Assembly (NCBI GenBank): GCA_965230795.1
Contig: OZ246020.1
Coordinates: 3,906,001 to 3,970,000 of the forward strand
Reading direction: 5' to 3'
DNA: 64,000 bases
Origin: PZPK01 sp965230795
Lineage (GTDB): Bacteria; Pseudomonadota; Gammaproteobacteria; Pseudomonadales; Oleiphilaceae
This document shows positions 8,369 to 18,900 of this stretch, piece by piece. The notes beneath the pieces were generated by a model. The model was given only the letters and a program-made list of their open reading frames with translations. It made no database searches and had not been told where the DNA came from. The position numbers and the translations under genes were made by a program. Each line of letters begins with the position of its first letter. The first letter of the stretch is position 1.

Positions 8369-9478
8369 CTACAGGCGATCAATCAGATACTGGATGGCGA
8401 AGGGATATACGTCGAGCGAAGCGTTGTGAAAACGGGAAAACTGGCGGAAGTCCACTTGACCGAGATTGTCGGCACCCAGCTTATTTACCAGGTCACCATG
8501 CCGATTCAGGACATCCCTGGTAATGGCGAGCATACGCGTGGGAATGCTGGTACCGTGAATCGGCGCAAAGTCGAGGCCGTTTAGATAGTCATACATCAGA
8601 ATCAGCGCCCACATTCCCTCAACAAAGTGGCCACCAACCGTTACCGCCATATGGCCACTACGCACCGCATCGAAGGACTCGGACAACCAATCGACACCCC
8701 CTGTCACGAAATCACGACCTGGCTCCTTACCATACTCTCGAGCGCCATCAATCAGACCCAGCGCCATACTATCATTGGCAGCCCACATAATACGGGCGTT
8801 TGGATATCGCTTGATGATCGCACTGAATTTGGTGCGGGCAGCTTCCCGCGACCAGTCTGCGGGAAAATACTGCTTGAACTGCAACTGCTTGTCTTGCTTG
8901 AGCACACGCTCCAGACCTTCTCGCCTTGCCAAATACGCTTGTGAGGAAGGATTCCCTTCGAGGGCCAACACCTCCGTGACCGTTGTCTGTCGAGCAGGCA
9001 ACTGATCAGCGGCCAGTTTAAGCTGCCTCAAGAGCTCCGCCCCGGCATACACATCATCCGGCAGGATTTCGCCAATCCAGTGCGCATAATCCTGTCGCGG
9101 CAGCTTGGTTTTTTTACTCGGATCCAGACCACTGTTGAACATGATGCTTTTCACACCCAGACTCTCCGCCCGGTCCAGAATAAACTCGCCTACCCGCTTG
9201 TAGTTGTGGAAGATAATGCCATCTGGTCGCGTTTCAGGATTGGACAGAACGGCTTCGACCTGCTGCTGCATTTTGATGAAATTCTCTTCCGCATACAGGA
9301 TCTCCAGGTCGACATCGAGGTCCTCACCCGCTGCCTGAACCAGATCATGCACACGCTTCCAGAAACCGGATTTATCGCTCAGATCTTCCTGAAGTGTACT
9401 GAACCAGACGATTTTGGGGGCGGATAACACGGCACTACTAAACGCCAATAGCACCGCAATTAAGCAAGAACGAAACAC
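8369..9478 (-). CDS. Orphan periplasmic binding protein (sugar-binding/LuxP-like fold)
   Basis: A 369-residue secreted protein with a signal peptide ending near VLSAPK. It has a type I periplasmic binding-protein layout: PDGIIFHNYK, a mid-protein EGNPSSQAYLARREGL segment, and MWAANDSMALGLIDG, as in RbsB-like sugar-binding proteins. No permease or ATPase gene is adjacent. It may therefore deliver ligand to a distant ABC system or to a membrane sensor, as LuxP does. The start is a GTG at 9478 with a weak ribosome site. The ligand is unknown. Confidence 0.75.
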   Translation of the reverse strand: MFRSCLIAVLLAFSSAVLSAPKIVWFSTLQEDLSDKSGFWKRVHDLVQAAGEDLDVDLEILYAEENFIKMQQQVEAVLSNPETRPDGIIFHNYKRVGEFILDRAESLGVKSIMFNSGLDPSKKTKLPRQDYAHWIGEILPDDVYAGAELLRQLKLAADQLPARQTTVTEVLALEGNPSSQAYLARREGLERVLKQDKQLQFKQYFPADWSREAARTKFSAIIKRYPNARIMWAANDSMALGLIDGAREYGKEPGRDFVTGGVDWLSESFDAVRSGHMAVTVGGHFVEGMWALILMYDYLNGLDFAPIHGTSIPTRMLAITRDVLNRHGDLVNKLGADNLGQVDFRQFSRFHNASLDVYPFAIQYLIDRL

Positions 9479-9550
9479 GAAACCGATTGTTTTTTAGCTG
9501 AATGTTATTCTTAGCTTAGACCCTCGTGCGGCGGGAGCAAGTCATTACTT

Positions 9551-9961
9551 TCAACGCGCACGAAAGCTCACATCCGTCAGTGTCCAGCGCAGATCCCGAT
9601 CCCGCCATGATACCTTGCGCTCGACCTCGAGCAGATCAAAGGAACGGCCGCGGATCGGCACGCTAAGTTTTGTTTGGCCGACTGGCTTATCCCGATTGTC
9701 CCGGGCCTTCAATGACACCAGCAAGGTGCCTTTTTGGCGAGTTTGTTTGACACGACCGTTCAAATGCAGGCGGCCCTTGCCATAGTCATAACTGACACTG
9801 GCACGAATACATACCCGGGGAGCCTCCGAGCAAAAAGTCTCACCCAGAAAGACCGTTCGTGAGCCTGCCAGGGCCAGTGAAGCTTGCAACATGCAGAACA
9901 AAACGAGGAAGGAAATACAGAACACAGCGGGGCCTTGATGCCCGATTCCATGGCAAATCAT
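9551..9961 (-). CDS. Small secreted protein of unknown function
   Basis: A 136-residue protein with a hydrophobic N-terminal segment (about 12-32, ending SLALAGS) consistent with a signal peptide. The mature part is small, basic and beta-rich in character, with two close cysteines (about 43 and 50) and alternating hydrophobic residues. I do not recognise the family. It lies 73 bases upstream of the orphan binding-protein gene on the same strand and could be cotranscribed with it. An internal ATG at residue 24 is a possible alternative start but would shorten the signal. Confidence 0.55.
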   Translation of the reverse strand: MICHGIGHQGPAVFCISFLVLFCMLQASLALAGSRTVFLGETFCSEAPRVCIRASVSYDYGKGRLHLNGRVKQTRQKGTLLVSLKARDNRDKPVGQTKLSVPIRGRSFDLLEVERKVSWRDRDLRWTLTDVSFRAR

Positions 9962-10020
9962 ACGTCACTCCTTGACGAATATTAGAGAACAAGGATCAGA
10001 TTAACCTGCATACAGACATA

Positions 10021-10053
10021 AAAAAACCGGAGCCTTCACAGGATCCGGTTTTT
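10021..10053 (-). terminator. Intrinsic terminator after icd
   Basis: AACCGGA (10025-10031) pairs with TCCGGTT (10044-10050) around a 12-base loop. It is flanked by A runs on one side and T runs on the other, so it can work on both strands. It sits 21 bases after the icd stop codon. Confidence 0.8.
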
Positions 10054-10073
10054 ATGTCCCAAAAAGCTAGCGC

Positions 10074-12305
10074 CTAGCCTTCACGCAATGAATCAATGGC
10101 TGCATTCAGGGTATCGCTCGGGCGCATGGCCCTGGTCGCCAACTCAACATCAGGATGATAATACCCGCCAATATCGATGGGCTTGCCCTGGTTGGCCAGC
10201 AATTCTTCCATGATTTTGCTTTCATTTTCCTCAAGGGTTTTCGCCAGCTTGGCGAAAGTCGCCTTCAATTCCGCATCCTCATCCTGCGCCGCCAGGGCCT
10301 GCGCCCAGTACATGGCCAGATAGAAGTGGCTGCCTCGGTTGTCGATCTCGCCCGCTTTGCGCGAAGGCGACTTATCGTTTTCGAGGAAGACCGCAGTGGC
10401 CTGATCCAGCGTTTTCGCCAGAATCTTGGCCTTTTCGTTATTGCTCTTCTCACCCAGATCTTCCAGCGATACGGCGATCGCAAGGAACTCGCCGAGGGAA
10501 TCCCAGCGCAGGTGATTCTCTTCATTGAATTGCTGTACATGCTTCGGCGCAGATCCGCCGGCGCCGGTTTCAAACAATCCACCGCCAGCCATCAATGGAA
10601 CAATCGAGAGCATCTTGGCACTGGTTCCCAGCTCAAGAATCGGGAACAGATCAGTGAGATAGTCGCGCAGTACGTTACCGGTTACGGAGATGGTGTCCTT
10701 GCCGCGAATCAAGCGTTCCATGGTATAGCGAATAGCCTGATCCGGAGACATGATCTTGATATCCAGACCTTCGGTATCATGATCCTGCAGATAGCGCTCG
10801 ACTTTCTTGATCATCTGGGCATCGTGGGGACGTTCCTGATCCAGCCAGAAAATGGCAGGCATGCCACTCTGGCGAGCTCGGTTTACCGCCAGCTTGACCC
10901 AATCACGAATCGGCAGGTCCTTGGTCTGACACATACGCCAGATGTCGCCTTTCTCAACCTCATGCTCCAGAAGAACCTTGCCATTCTGGTCAACAACGCG
11001 GACGGTACCATCGGCTTCCAGTTCGAAAGTCTTATCATGGGAACCGTACTCTTCCGCTTTCTGCGCCATCAGACCAACATTGGGAACGGTGCCCATGGTG
11101 GTGGGATCAAAATTATCGTGGTGCTTGCAGAAGTTAATGATCTCCTGATAGATCGTGGCATAGGTACTCTCAGGGATCACCGCCTTGGTGTCCTTGAGCT
11201 TGCCATCGGTACCCCACATCTTGCCGCCGATACGAATCATGGCGGGCATGGATGCATCGACAATGACGTCACTGGGTACATGAAGATTGGAGATCCCCTT
11301 GTCGGAATCCACCATTGCCAGTTCAGGCCGATTCTCATAGCAACGACGAATATCACCTTCAATTTCAGAACGCAGGGAGTAAGGCAGTTCCTGAATTTTC
11401 TGATGTACGTTGCTCAAGCCGTTGTTTGGATTCACACCTAACTCTTCGAAGGTTTTCGCATGTTTCTCAAACACATCCTTGAAGTAAACCGTAACCGCGT
11501 GACCAAAGACGATGGGGTGCGAAACCTTCATCATCGTCGCTTTCACATGCAGTGAAAACAGAATATTGGCGCGCTTGGCCCCTTCCATCTCTTCTTCAAA
11601 GAACTGACGCAAGGCCTTAACACTCATGAACATGCCGTCAATGACTTCGCCTTCGAGCACATCGGTGCGCTCCTTAAGAACCTGCACAGAACCGTCTTTC
11701 TTTTCCAGCTCAATACGTACACTGCCAGTCTCTTCCACAACCGTGGATTTCTCATTGTGATAGAAATCCTTGTCCCACATATGGGCAACATGTGTCCGTG
11801 AGGCCTGGCTCCACTTACCCATGGAATGAGGGTGCTTACGGGCATAGGCTTTCACCGCATTGGGTGCACGACGATCCGAGTTGCCTTCGCGTAGAACCGG
11901 GTTGACGGCACTGCCCAGTACCTTGGAATATTTTTCGAGAATGGCCTTCTCTTCGTCATTTTTAGGCTCATCCGGAAAGTCCGGAATGTCGAAACCCTGA
12001 GATTTCAGCTCCTTGATGGCTGCCCGCAACTGGGGCACTGAAGCACTGATATTCGGCAATTTGATGATGTTGGCTTCAGGCTGCTGAGTCAGCTCTCCCA
12101 GTTCTGCCAAAGCATCGGGAACGCGCTGAGATTCCTCCAGCTTTTCAGGGAATGCGGCAAGGATGCGAGCGGCCAGTGAGATGTCACTGGTTTCGACTTT
12201 TACGCCGGCGGCGGTAGTAAAGGCATTTACGATGGGTAGAAGGGAATAGGTAGCTAAAGCGGGAGCTTCGTCGGTCTTGGTATAGATTATCTTCGATGTT
12301 GTCAT
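10074..12305 (-). CDS. icd: Isocitrate dehydrogenase, NADP-dependent, monomeric type
   Basis: Monomeric NADP isocitrate dehydrogenase of the TCA cycle, about 743 residues, the usual size (740-745) for this class, which is unrelated in layout to dimeric Icd. The protein reads MTTSKIIYTKTDEAPALATY at its start. It contains conserved segments such as NRGSHFYLAMYWAQ near the C-terminus and GGGLFETGAGGSAPKHVQQF in the substrate/cofactor region. An ORF extends 32 codons further upstream, but the ATG at 12305 has GGGGAAG just upstream and matches the family N-terminus, so I take that start. A terminator follows. Confidence 0.97.
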   Translation of the reverse strand: MTTSKIIYTKTDEAPALATYSLLPIVNAFTTAAGVKVETSDISLAARILAAFPEKLEESQRVPDALAELGELTQQPEANIIKLPNISASVPQLRAAIKELKSQGFDIPDFPDEPKNDEEKAILEKYSKVLGSAVNPVLREGNSDRRAPNAVKAYARKHPHSMGKWSQASRTHVAHMWDKDFYHNEKSTVVEETGSVRIELEKKDGSVQVLKERTDVLEGEVIDGMFMSVKALRQFFEEEMEGAKRANILFSLHVKATMMKVSHPIVFGHAVTVYFKDVFEKHAKTFEELGVNPNNGLSNVHQKIQELPYSLRSEIEGDIRRCYENRPELAMVDSDKGISNLHVPSDVIVDASMPAMIRIGGKMWGTDGKLKDTKAVIPESTYATIYQEIINFCKHHDNFDPTTMGTVPNVGLMAQKAEEYGSHDKTFELEADGTVRVVDQNGKVLLEHEVEKGDIWRMCQTKDLPIRDWVKLAVNRARQSGMPAIFWLDQERPHDAQMIKKVERYLQDHDTEGLDIKIMSPDQAIRYTMERLIRGKDTISVTGNVLRDYLTDLFPILELGTSAKMLSIVPLMAGGGLFETGAGGSAPKHVQQFNEENHLRWDSLGEFLAIAVSLEDLGEKSNNEKAKILAKTLDQATAVFLENDKSPSRKAGEIDNRGSHFYLAMYWAQALAAQDEDAELKATFAKLAKTLEENESKIMEELLANQGKPIDIGGYYHPDVELATRAMRPSDTLNAAIDSLREG

Positions 12306-12601
12306 GTCTTCCCCAAAAAGTATCGGTAGGATAAACCAGAAATAGTTGAGCCCTGTACTGAAAGCCAGCCTGATCGGACTGACATCAATGGGTCGCGCCA
12401 CTGCACGAAAGACGACTTTTGGTCATCTTGCTCTTTGGAACATTCAATGAGGCGCACATTCTAGCGGAACGCTGCAATAATTTCCTGTCTAAAACGCAGT
12501 CGACCTAAAATCGCCTGTGATGGCACCTCAAGATCACGCAGGTCCTGTTTAGTCTAGACCAAGAATCGGGACAGATTTATGACGGTTGGCGCCAAACGGG
12601 G

Positions 12602-13219
12602 CTAATCGAAGGCACCCTCTTCCAGCATGACATTTAACAGGCCTGCAAACGAAGCCTCCAGGGCCTTGAGTTCATCACGCTTGGTGACCGCTCGCTGATA
12701 TTTGTCGACGTCCTTGGCGCCAGCATAGATCTGTATCTGTCCGGCATTTGACATAAACTCCGCCAACAACTCGGGCTCACCCCCAACCACATAGTGCAGC
12801 CAGGCACTCGTCACCAGACAAAAGCCACCTCGTGACGGCACCATGCCCAGGGTCATCACCGACGCTGAGTAAGTGACTCCCTGCCGTGCAGCGTCCAGTC
12901 CGGTTACACACTCGCCACCATCGGGTACTGCTTTGCGCAGTTCAAGATAATAGTCCGCCTGAGACATATCGACGATGCGAAAGCCATAAGCCCTGGCGAC
13001 CGTCTCCAGAACCTGCTTGGCCTCCTCCCCATTGTGATGCAGCGCGTAAATCCGGGTATTGCCCTGGGAGTTGGTCTGTATCTGCTCACCGCCAATATGC
13101 AGGGCAATGTTCTTGACGCGACTGAGATCCACTTCTTCCATCACATCCCTGACATCATTGGTAGTGGTGGCACAGGCGGTGAGCAAGATGCTGGCCAGGC
13201 AAAGCAAAGGTAACTTCAT
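12602..13219 (-). CDS. Lipoprotein, DUF4823-like
   Basis: A 205-residue lipoprotein. The chosen ATG (13219) gives MKLPLLCLASILLTAC, a clean signal peptide with lipobox LTAC, so the mature protein is anchored by its cysteine at about residue 16. An ORF extends 14 codons upstream but would spoil the signal. The body is a compact alpha/beta domain (SRVKNIALHIGGEQ ... YYLELRKA) like DUF4823 proteins of pseudomonads, whose role is unknown. The stretch from 12306 to 12601 between it and icd holds no gene or clear signal that I can see. Confidence 0.6.
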   Translation of the reverse strand: MKLPLLCLASILLTACATTTNDVRDVMEEVDLSRVKNIALHIGGEQIQTNSQGNTRIYALHHNGEEAKQVLETVARAYGFRIVDMSQADYYLELRKAVPDGGECVTGLDAARQGVTYSASVMTLGMVPSRGGFCLVTSAWLHYVVGGEPELLAEFMSNAGQIQIYAGAKDVDKYQRAVTKRDELKALEASFAGLLNVMLEEGAFD

Positions 13220-13285
13220 GTATGTGTCCGAGATTTTTTGAAGACAGAAATTAAAGGGCATGGATTACGCGGCGACCAGCATAGC

Positions 13286-13666
13286 CTATTCAGTGGTTCG
13301 TTGCGCGGACAAAGTCACGGAAACCGCATCGGCAAATCTGAGTGCATGAGGTTTCTCCACCACGACTTTGGCGTCCTCTACAGCGAGATCTTTCATAGCA
13401 AGATCCAGCACGTCCGCGCACAGCTTTTCCAAGAGTTTGAAGCGACCGGATTCCACATGGCTGATAATCGACTTGGTGATGACTTTGTAATCCAGCGCCT
13501 CCAACTCGCTGTCACTTGAGCAGGCCGCCCTGGCGTCGTAACGTATTTTGACATTGATGACGACATCCTGCTTTTTCTCCAACTCCTCCGGATTGAAACC
13601 AATGAAGGTACGCAGGCGCAAATTGCTGATATGGATTTCAGCAGGTTCAATATGCATGGTGTCCAC
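13286..13666 (-). CDS. folX: Dihydroneopterin triphosphate 2'-epimerase
   Basis: A 126-residue tunnel-fold enzyme of the FolB/FolX family. The segments ISNLRLRTFIGFNPEEL, VINVKIRYDA, LLEKLCADVLD and EKPHALRFADAVSVTLS line up closely with E. coli FolX from memory, including the FolX-type LRLRTFIG start and HALR(Y/F)ADSVS end. FolX interconverts dihydroneopterin and dihydromonapterin triphosphates. In gammaproteobacteria this supplies tetrahydromonapterin, the cofactor of phenylalanine hydroxylase. Two starts (13666 and 13657) are equally possible. It stands alone here. Confidence 0.92.
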   Translation of the reverse strand: MDTMHIEPAEIHISNLRLRTFIGFNPEELEKKQDVVINVKIRYDARAACSSDSELEALDYKVITKSIISHVESGRFKLLEKLCADVLDLAMKDLAVEDAKVVVEKPHALRFADAVSVTLSAQRTTE

Positions 13667-13790
13667 TCCAATCGACCAGGCTCACAGGAGCCATCCGTTC
13701 ACTTCCAAATTCGAGCTGACTATAACATGCAAATCCGCTACTGTTGATGAGCAGTCTACAAGCCCCAATACAATCTGTATGCGACCATCA

Positions 13791-14609
13791 CTACTGCGAA
13801 TTCAGTTCCTTGATGGTCTGGTCAATCGCTCTCTGTACAATTGCATCGTAGCTACCATCCGCGCGCAGCTCTTTCAAAGCCTCATTGAAAGGTACAAGCA
13901 CCTTTTCCAGATTCATGGACTTGGGAATACCCAAGTAGTTGGGATCACTCTTATAGGGAGGAGATAAGACCACAAAGTCTTCACGGTGCTGACGCAACCA
14001 GGTGTTCTCAGTCAGCACCGTCTCCAGAGCGATACGACCGGGACTGACCAGGACGGCATCAACCCGATCCAGCACCAGCATTTGCATCTGGCCGGCCCGG
14101 TCCGCTGTTTCAACCACCGTAAACACACCGTTTTTTCGGGCGCGTTCAAAATCATCACCATAACTGGCGCCGCGTTTAATCGCCAGCCGTCTTCCCGACA
14201 GGCTATCCAAGCCATCAAACTCGAACACTTTTTCTCGGGTCGTCACGATGACCAGTTCGTCAAAGTACATGGGATCAGAGTAGTGCCAGTGCTTTTCCCG
14301 CTCCGAGGTCTTGGAAAAACCGATGATCGCTCCCTGTCCTTTCTCGCTCATGGTGTAGGCACGCTTCCATGGCGCGAGCGTGTAGGTAAAACGCAAATTG
14401 GTTCGCTGGCCGATTGCCTCCAGCAAATCAATCATCAAACCCTGGGGTTTGTTGCTCTGATCCAGCCAGTTTTTGGGCTTGGCTTTGTTATCCCCAACGA
14501 TGGGCACAAGAATGCTCTGTTCTGCTGATACGGGAATAAACCACAGCATCGACAAAACAAGAAAAACGACGCGCAGTGCGCCAGGTAGGTATAACAACTT
14601 TGTCTGCAT
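13791..14609 (-). CDS. Periplasmic solute-binding protein, family 3
   Basis: A 272-residue secreted protein (signal peptide ending near PVSAEQ) of the amino-acid-type SBP_bac_3 family. It has APWKRAYTMSEKGQGAIIGF, where PW.R...... is typical of the orphan polar-amino-acid-like group, and LAIKRGASYG in the second lobe. The ATG at 14609 is chosen because GGAAGGGAGG sits nine bases upstream. An ATG 27 bases further upstream would place that element inside the gene. No ABC permease is nearby, so it may be a free binding protein or sensor input. The ligand is unknown. Confidence 0.75.
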   Translation of the reverse strand: MQTKLLYLPGALRVVFLVLSMLWFIPVSAEQSILVPIVGDNKAKPKNWLDQSNKPQGLMIDLLEAIGQRTNLRFTYTLAPWKRAYTMSEKGQGAIIGFSKTSEREKHWHYSDPMYFDELVIVTTREKVFEFDGLDSLSGRRLAIKRGASYGDDFERARKNGVFTVVETADRAGQMQMLVLDRVDAVLVSPGRIALETVLTENTWLRQHREDFVVLSPPYKSDPNYLGIPKSMNLEKVLVPFNEALKELRADGSYDAIVQRAIDQTIKELNSQ

Positions 14610-14838
14610 AGCATACGACCTCCCTTCCGCATCCAATTCAACGTTCAGTATAGAAGTAATGGCAGTATTTCACAGGCAAAATTCGTCAACTTGAAAAATC
14701 CCTGAAGCGCCTGAAAACATTGACCCCAAGCCTTGGATTCATTAATTTGTGACCAAGAGTCATGATTATTGTCGCGACCTGGGTTAAGCTTGCGCACCAG
14801 CTATTTCAGCCACCCATTCCCCGAGCCTGTGAGGTGAA

Positions 14839-15945
14839 ATGAATCGTTCAGTCCTGTTATCCATTATCCTCGCTATTGGCGCCATCGCCTGGGTACTTTC
14901 CGGAGCCCTGACACAGGACGAAGAAAGTGTGCAAGCCAGTGCATCCGATTCTGCCGACAGCCCTTCCCGCACCGCATTCAAAGTGAGAGTGAGTCCACGT
15001 AAAGCTGAGCGCGTGACAGATATTGTAACCCTGCAGGGTGGCATCGAGGCACTTCGCTCCATCGAAATCAAAGCAGAAACCCATGGCACCATTGCCAATT
15101 TGCATGCGGAAAAAGGTCAGATCCTCAACACCGGTGACCCTATTCTTCAACTCGCCGTGAGTGATCGCGAGGCCCAGCTTGATAAGGCACGCGCGGAATT
15201 GGCATTGCGAAAAGTGGATCTTGAATCCGGTCGCAAACTGCGCCAGAAAAACCTGATTTCAGAAAACCAGCACCAGCAGAATATCGCCAATGTGGCGGCT
15301 GCGCAGGCCGCCGTCAAAGCCATCGAAGTAGAGCTCGAACACACCCGCATTCAGGCAGCCTTTTCAGGCATTCTCAATGACCTGCATGTGGAAGAGGGCG
15401 ATTACGTGGCGGCTGGTGACCCCATTGCGTCGCTGGTCGATAGCAGTCAGGTCATCATTACGGCAGAGGTGCCTCAACAGCATATTGCCAAGCTCAGTGA
15501 AGGACAGGCCGTCACCGCGACACTGTTGGACGGTTCCCGCATTTTAGGAAAGATTTACTACGTATCCAGTTCGGCCAACCCCGATACGCGCACATTTACC
15601 ATTGAAGCCAGGGCCGACAATGCTGTGGGCCTTAACCGCTTTGGACAGAGCGCCAGCGTTGCCATCGAACTCGGCGAACATCAGGCCCATAAGTTGTCAC
15701 CGTCACTGTTGTCCCTCAATAGCCAGGGCGATCTGCTGGTAAAAGCCATCAATGAGAACAACCGCGTCACCACGCATCAGGTTGAAATTCTGCGTAGCGA
15801 AGCGGACGGAATCTGGCTTGCCGGATTACCGGAAGAATTCAAGCTCATCACAGTGGGACAGGGCTTTGTGGCAGCGGGCGATGAAGTGGATGCCATTATT
15901 GATGAAGACAGCGACGCAACGCAGCAGACCGAGGCGCAGCTATGA
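14839..15945 (+). CDS. RND efflux periplasmic adaptor (membrane fusion protein)
   Basis: A 368-residue HlyD/AcrA-type adaptor. A signal-anchor segment lies at residues 1-22. A lipoyl-like half motif (IEIKAETHGTIANLHAEKGQ) comes next, followed by an alpha-helical hairpin rich in Glu, Lys and Ala (about 110-180) and the second lipoyl half (GILNDLHVEEGDYV). It links the inner-membrane pump to an outer-membrane channel. The stop overlaps the pump gene by 4 bases (ATGA), so the two are translated together. No TolC-like gene is in the operon, so a general channel is presumably shared. Confidence 0.9.
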   Translation: MNRSVLLSIILAIGAIAWVLSGALTQDEESVQASASDSADSPSRTAFKVRVSPRKAERVTDIVTLQGGIEALRSIEIKAETHGTIANLHAEKGQILNTGDPILQLAVSDREAQLDKARAELALRKVDLESGRKLRQKNLISENQHQQNIANVAAAQAAVKAIEVELEHTRIQAAFSGILNDLHVEEGDYVAAGDPIASLVDSSQVIITAEVPQQHIAKLSEGQAVTATLLDGSRILGKIYYVSSSANPDTRTFTIEARADNAVGLNRFGQSASVAIELGEHQAHKLSPSLLSLNSQGDLLVKAINENNRVTTHQVEILRSEADGIWLAGLPEEFKLITVGQGFVAAGDEVDAIIDEDSDATQQTEAQL

Positions 15946-18900
15946 CCTCATCCCGCGCCAATCCAATCGACTGGGCGATCCAGCGGCGGCGGGCAGCTCT
16001 GCTGGTTCTGGCTTTCCTGCTTATTACCGGCATAGCAGCCTATCAGTCGATTCCGAAAGAGTCCGAACCGGATATTGCCATCCCGATTATCTACGTTTCC
16101 ATCTCCCACGAGGGGATCTCTCCCGAAGACGCAGAGCGCCTATTGGTGCGCCCCATGGAAAAGGAATTGAAATCCATCGAAGGCGTTAAGGAAATGAGTT
16201 CGGTAGCGTCGGAAGGACACGCCTCGGTAACGCTCGAATTTGACGCCGGCTTCGACTCGGACACCGCTCTGGACGACGTGCGTGAAAGCGTCGACAAGGC
16301 CAAGGTCAAACTCCCTACCGACAGTGACGAACCGGAAGTCCATGAAGTCAACGTCGCACTGTTTCCGGTATTGAGCATGAGTATTGCCGGCCCGATTCCG
16401 GAACGTCATCTGCTGCACATTGCCCGTGATCTGCGCGACGATCTTGAAGCACTGCCGGGAGTGCTGGAAGTCGTCATTGGTGGCGATCGTGAAGAAGTAC
16501 TGGAGATCATTGTCGACCCGCTGGTACTGGAAACCTACAACATCGATTTTGAAAGCGTCCTGACCATCGTAAACCGCAATAACCAATTGGTGGCGGCTGG
16601 TGCGATTGATAGCGGCAATGGTCGTCAGGTCATGAAGGTGCCGGGCGTCATTGAGGATCTGGAAGATATCATGTCCTTGCCCATCAAAGTGGTGGGTGAC
16701 ACGGTGGTTAGTTTTCGCGACGTCGCCACGGTGCGCCGAGCCTTTAAAGACCCTACCGGTTTTGCCCGGGTGAATGGCCAGCCGGCCCTGTCTCTGGAAG
16801 TGAAAAAACGTGTTGGAGCCAACATTATTGAGGTGATTTCCCAGGTCAAAGGCATCGTAGAGGAAAAACGTCCCTACTGGCCGGACTCCCTGGAACATAC
16901 ATACATTCTCGACAAATCCGAACCCATTAAGGATATGTTGCAGGATTTGCAGAACAACGTCTCCAGCGCCATCGTTATGGTGATGATCGTTATTGTTGGA
17001 GCATTGGGTTTGCGTTCCTCTCTGCTGGTGGGTATTGCCATTCCTGCCTCCTTCCTCAGCAGTATCATGATCATCAATATGATGGGTCTGACGCTCAATA
17101 TTGTGGTGTTATTCAGTCTGATTCTGGTCGTGGGCATGCTCGTGGATGGCGCCATTGTGGTCGCTGAACTGGCCACCCGCCATCAGGATCAGGGCATGGC
17201 CGCAGACCAGGCCTATTCGAAAGCGGCGAAGCGCATGTCCTGGCCGATTATCGCTTCAACCGCTACTACGCTGGCGGTGTTTATTCCTCTGATCGCCTGG
17301 CCAGGAACCGTCGGTGAATTCATGAAGTTCCTGCCCATCACTGTGATGATCTGTCTGGCTGCATCACTGGCGGTGGCGCTGATATTCCTGCCGGTTGTCG
17401 GCGCCTGGCTCGGAGGCAGGCGCAAACAAAAAACCGCCAGACAAGAGAAGTCCTCCCGTCTGATGCGTGGCTATGTGCGCGTTTTAAAACAACTGTTACG
17501 CCATCCTGGAAAAACCCTGCTGGCAACCTTGATGGTGTTGATACTGACTTACGTCACCTATGGTATTTTCGGCAAAGGCACGGAATTTTTCCCCGACGTT
17601 GAACCCGAAACCGCTCAGGTGTTAATCCACGCCCGTGGTGATTTGTCCATACATGAGAAAGATGCCCTGTTGAAAGCTGTCGAACAGCGTTTCTATGGCA
17701 TGCCCGAACTGGAATCGGTTTACGCGCGCTCCTTCCTGCAGGCCGGAAATGGTATGGCAGAGGACGTTATCGGTGCTGTACAGTTTCAGTTTATCGATTG
17801 GGACAGGCGCCGACCTGCCAGTGAAATACTGGCTGAAATGCGAGAAAAAACCATCGATATCGCCGGCATCGAACTGGAGTTCCGCAAGGCCGAAAACGGC
17901 CCTTCGGGCGGCAAACCCATTCAATTGCAGGTCAGCGCACTGGTGGATGAGCATGCAGATGAAACCGTTGATGCCATCCGTGACGCCATGGACAAACTGG
18001 GTGGTTTCAAGGATGTGGAAGATGATCGTCCCCTGCCTGGTATCGAATGGCGGCTACAGGTAGATCGTGAGGCCTCCGCACGCTTCGGCGCCGATGTCGC
18101 ATTAATTGGCAGCGCCATTCAGATGATCACCAATGGCTATCGTGTTGCCGAATTCAGACCGGACGACACCATTGAAGAGGTTGATATCAGTATCCGCTTC
18201 CCGCAGCAGGAACGGACTTTGGAGCAGTTCGATAGTTTCCGCATTCAGACCTCCAAAGGCATGGTGCCCATCAGCAACTTTGTGACCCTGACGCCGGCAC
18301 CAAAAACCGGCACCATTAAACGGGTCGATGGCAAGCGCACCATTACTCTGCAAGCCGATGTCGAAGAAGGCATGCTGGTGAGCGAACGTCTGCAGACGCT
18401 ACAGGCGGACATGGCAGAAAAGACAATGTATCCCGATGTACGTATCAACGTGAAAGGCGAATTTGAAGATCAACAGGAAACCGCCACCTTCCTGGGCCAG
18501 GCCTTTCTGTTCGCGCTATTTCTGATGCTTTTGATTCTGGTTACCCAGTTCAACAGTTTTTATCAGAGCGCTCTGGTACTCAGTGCGATTGTGTTTTCCA
18601 CAGCAGGTGTGTTGATTGGTCTGCTGGTGACGGCACAGCCTTTTGGTATCGTTATGGTGGGCCTGGGCATCATTGCATTAGCGGGTATCGTCGTGAATAA
18701 CAATATCGTCTTGATCGACACCTACAACTTTTATCTGCGCGAGGGCTATACGCCATTTGATGCGGCCCTGGCCACCGGTGAGTTGCGTCTGCGACCGGTA
18801 CTACTGACAGCCGGTACAACGATTCTCGGTCTGATACCCATGGTAATGGCCATGAATATCGACTTCATAAACCGTGAAGTCGCTTTCGGTGCACCCTCTA

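Noticed and set aside
10155..11441. Long plus-strand ORF of 428 codons within icd
   Set aside because: It is antisense to a highly conserved enzyme, has no ribosome site and shows no recognisable protein.
13667..13790. Possible small gene between folX and the binding protein
   Set aside because: No ORF with a start and ribosome site.
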